Position numbers and translations under genes: made by a program. A stretch of 6,257 nucleotides of DNA from Holosporales bacterium (GTDB taxonomy: Bacteria > Pseudomonadota > Alphaproteobacteria > UBA3830 > JAIRMZ01). The first letter of the stretch is position 1; every line of letters starts with the position of its first letter. The stretch spans positions 1 to 6,257 of the forward strand of contig JAIRST010000028.1 in NCBI GenBank assembly GCA_031255325.1, read 5' to 3'. The notes beneath the pieces were generated by a model. It saw nothing but the letters and a program-made list of their open reading frames with translations. It searched no databases and had not been told where the DNA came from. Of this stretch, positions 5,749 to 6,257 are shown in pieces.

Positions 5749-5798
5749 TTACTCCTTTCTTCCAAAGAACACCTGGCAGATTTTATTAGACCATCAGC

Positions 5799-6080
5799 TT
5801 AATTCTTGTTAGAACTTGCAAATGGCAAGTCATTTTTTTGAGGGATTACTGGACACACCGGCTTCAAGCAATATCTAAGAGTGAATTTTTTCCTCAATTC
5901 CTTTTGAAGAGTAAGATTTGTCGATATCTTGCCAAACGTTAGATCGAAAGCTCCTGTTTCAGCGACAAACTTCTCTATTGCGCTATCAAACTCCGGCCTC
6001 TTAATCAACTTTTCCTCATATAAAGAAGCCCCTCTTGATGCAAGGACACCGGTGAGGGGGGAGGGAGAGAGGAGCATCAT
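5799..6080 (-). CDS. Doubtful hypothetical ORF (93 residues)
   Basis: The frame is open from ATG at 6080 to TAA at 5801-5799, with an in-frame TAG directly before the ATG and no Shine-Dalgarno sequence. The middle (about residues 21-70, including RPEFDSAIEKFVAETGAFDL) looks protein-like and rich in Glu and Lys. The N-terminal part (LLSPSPLTGVLASRG) falls in a G/C-rich hairpin region, and the C-terminal part overlaps the plus-strand terminator at 5814-5839. No family is recognised. It begins 19 nt after the stop of the partial gene at the right edge, so translational coupling is conceivable. It may instead be a fragment of a decayed gene or a chance frame. Confidence 0.25.
   Translation of the reverse strand: MMLLSPSPLTGVLASRGASLYEEKLIKRPEFDSAIEKFVAETGAFDLTFGKISTNLTLQKELRKKFTLRYCLKPVCPVIPQKNDLPFASSNKN
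5814..5839 (+). terminator. Rho-independent terminator, plus strand
   Basis: ACTTGC (5814-5819), loop AAATG and GCAAGT (5825-5830) form a perfect 6-bp stem. After CA comes an uninterrupted T7 run (5833-5839). This is the best intrinsic terminator in the window, and it points to a plus-strand transcript coming from the left, although the nearest plus-strand gene ends 700 nt upstream. Confidence 0.5.
6029..6059 (-). terminator. GC-rich hairpin, possible terminator of the right-edge gene
   Basis: On the minus strand CCCCTC (6059-6054) pairs with GAGGGG (6034-6029) across a 19-nt loop containing the palindrome ACCGGT, and CTTCTTTAT follows. The hairpin lies about 40 nt after the stop codon of the minus-strand gene at 6100. 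The T-rich tail is interrupted, so this is a moderate terminator at best. It could also be a copy of a dispersed palindromic repeat. Confidence 0.3.
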
Positions 6081-6099
6081 CTACGATCGCAACAATGCT

Positions 6100-6257
6100 T
6101 TATGGATTTTGCGGCTTTAAATAACCACCAAAAATCAAAGCATCAACAACAACTTGCTTGTTCAATTTTTGACTCGATTCCTTTATCGCCTTGTTTTTTT
6201 CCGTCGGATCTGAAATTGCCTCAATATTTACCTTATCATCTGGATGGATTGTCTTAT
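6100..6257 (-). CDS. Unrecognised protein, C-terminal 51 codons (runs in from right edge)
   Basis: The minus strand is open from the window edge (first full codon at 6255-6253) to TAA at 6102-6100. The other two minus frames are closed within ten codons of the edge. The residues have normal coding character: KTIHPDDKVNIEAISDPTEK, a Lys/Glu-rich stretch, then QVVVDALIFGGYLKPQNP at the C-terminus. No domain can be named from this fragment. The start and most of the gene lie outside the window. It points toward the nrd operon (convergent). Confidence 0.6.
   Translation of the reverse strand, partial: KTIHPDDKVNIEAISDPTEKNKAIKESSQKLNKQVVVDALIFGGYLKPQNP

Larger units (their letters stand above)
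5116..5798. other. AT-rich tract without a supported gene
   Basis: Nearly 700 nt has no frame longer than a few dozen codons. It holds short hairpins (5227-5246; 5576-5588, GGCTC-AAA-GAGCC), a separated 9-bp inverted repeat (AAAAGTACG at 5500-5508 with CGTACTTTT at 5607-5615), and nested repeats at 5653-5748. A protein-like snippet at 5278-5355 reads ELAYLIDTEAMHILRFAV before a stop, but has no good start. The tract could be a decayed gene, or encode a noncoding RNA ending at the terminator at 5814-5839. Confidence 0.5.

Noticed and set aside
5929..6120. Plus-strand open frame of 63 codons
   Set aside because: It has no ribosome site, overlaps the minus-strand frames and the G/C-rich hairpin, and its protein looks non-coding.

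Overview
The window looks like a piece of an alphaproteobacterial chromosome with modest GC content. The basis is the partial flagellar hook protein at the left edge, whose N-terminus and 'FYLQGW' region read like alphaproteobacterial FlgE. The long AT-rich gene-poor tracts would fit a host-associated or genome-eroding lineage, but that is inference and the order is not settled.

Layout. (1) Positions 1-461, minus strand: N-terminal 153 codons of flgE, with a clear ribosome binding site and a degenerate GG-N10-GC (sigma-54-like) promoter candidate preceded by four same-orientation RGGSATATWT repeats. (2) Positions 462-1138: divergent intergenic region with no convincing gene. (3) Positions 1139-5115, plus strand: a tight four-gene unit. 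It holds the class III (anaerobic) ribonucleotide reductase catalytic chain, a 64-residue protein that carries the glycyl-radical motif RVMGY on its own, the radical-SAM activase NrdG, and a YdjM-type membrane protein. (4) Positions 5116 to about 6099: AT-rich tract with hairpins, one good intrinsic terminator at 5814-5839 with no obvious gene in front of it, and a doubtful minus-strand ORF. (5) Positions 6100-6257, minus strand: the C-terminal 51 codons of an unrecognised protein that begins outside the window.

How the genes work together. NrdG uses S-adenosylmethionine and a [4Fe-4S] cluster to make a glycyl radical, and NrdD uses that radical to reduce ribonucleoside triphosphates to dNTPs without oxygen. 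The central observation is that the reductase is split. The long chain has the ATP cone, the barrel with the Cys-Cys-Arg radical-cysteine site and the zinc site, but stops before any glycyl-radical motif. That motif is in the next ORF, 11 nt downstream, in the -1 frame, behind a perfect AGGAGG. The active enzyme should therefore be a two-chain complex, unless -1 slippage or an assembly error at an A5 run (3156-3160) joins the two frames. I see no CRISPR array, tRNA, rRNA or insertion sequence.
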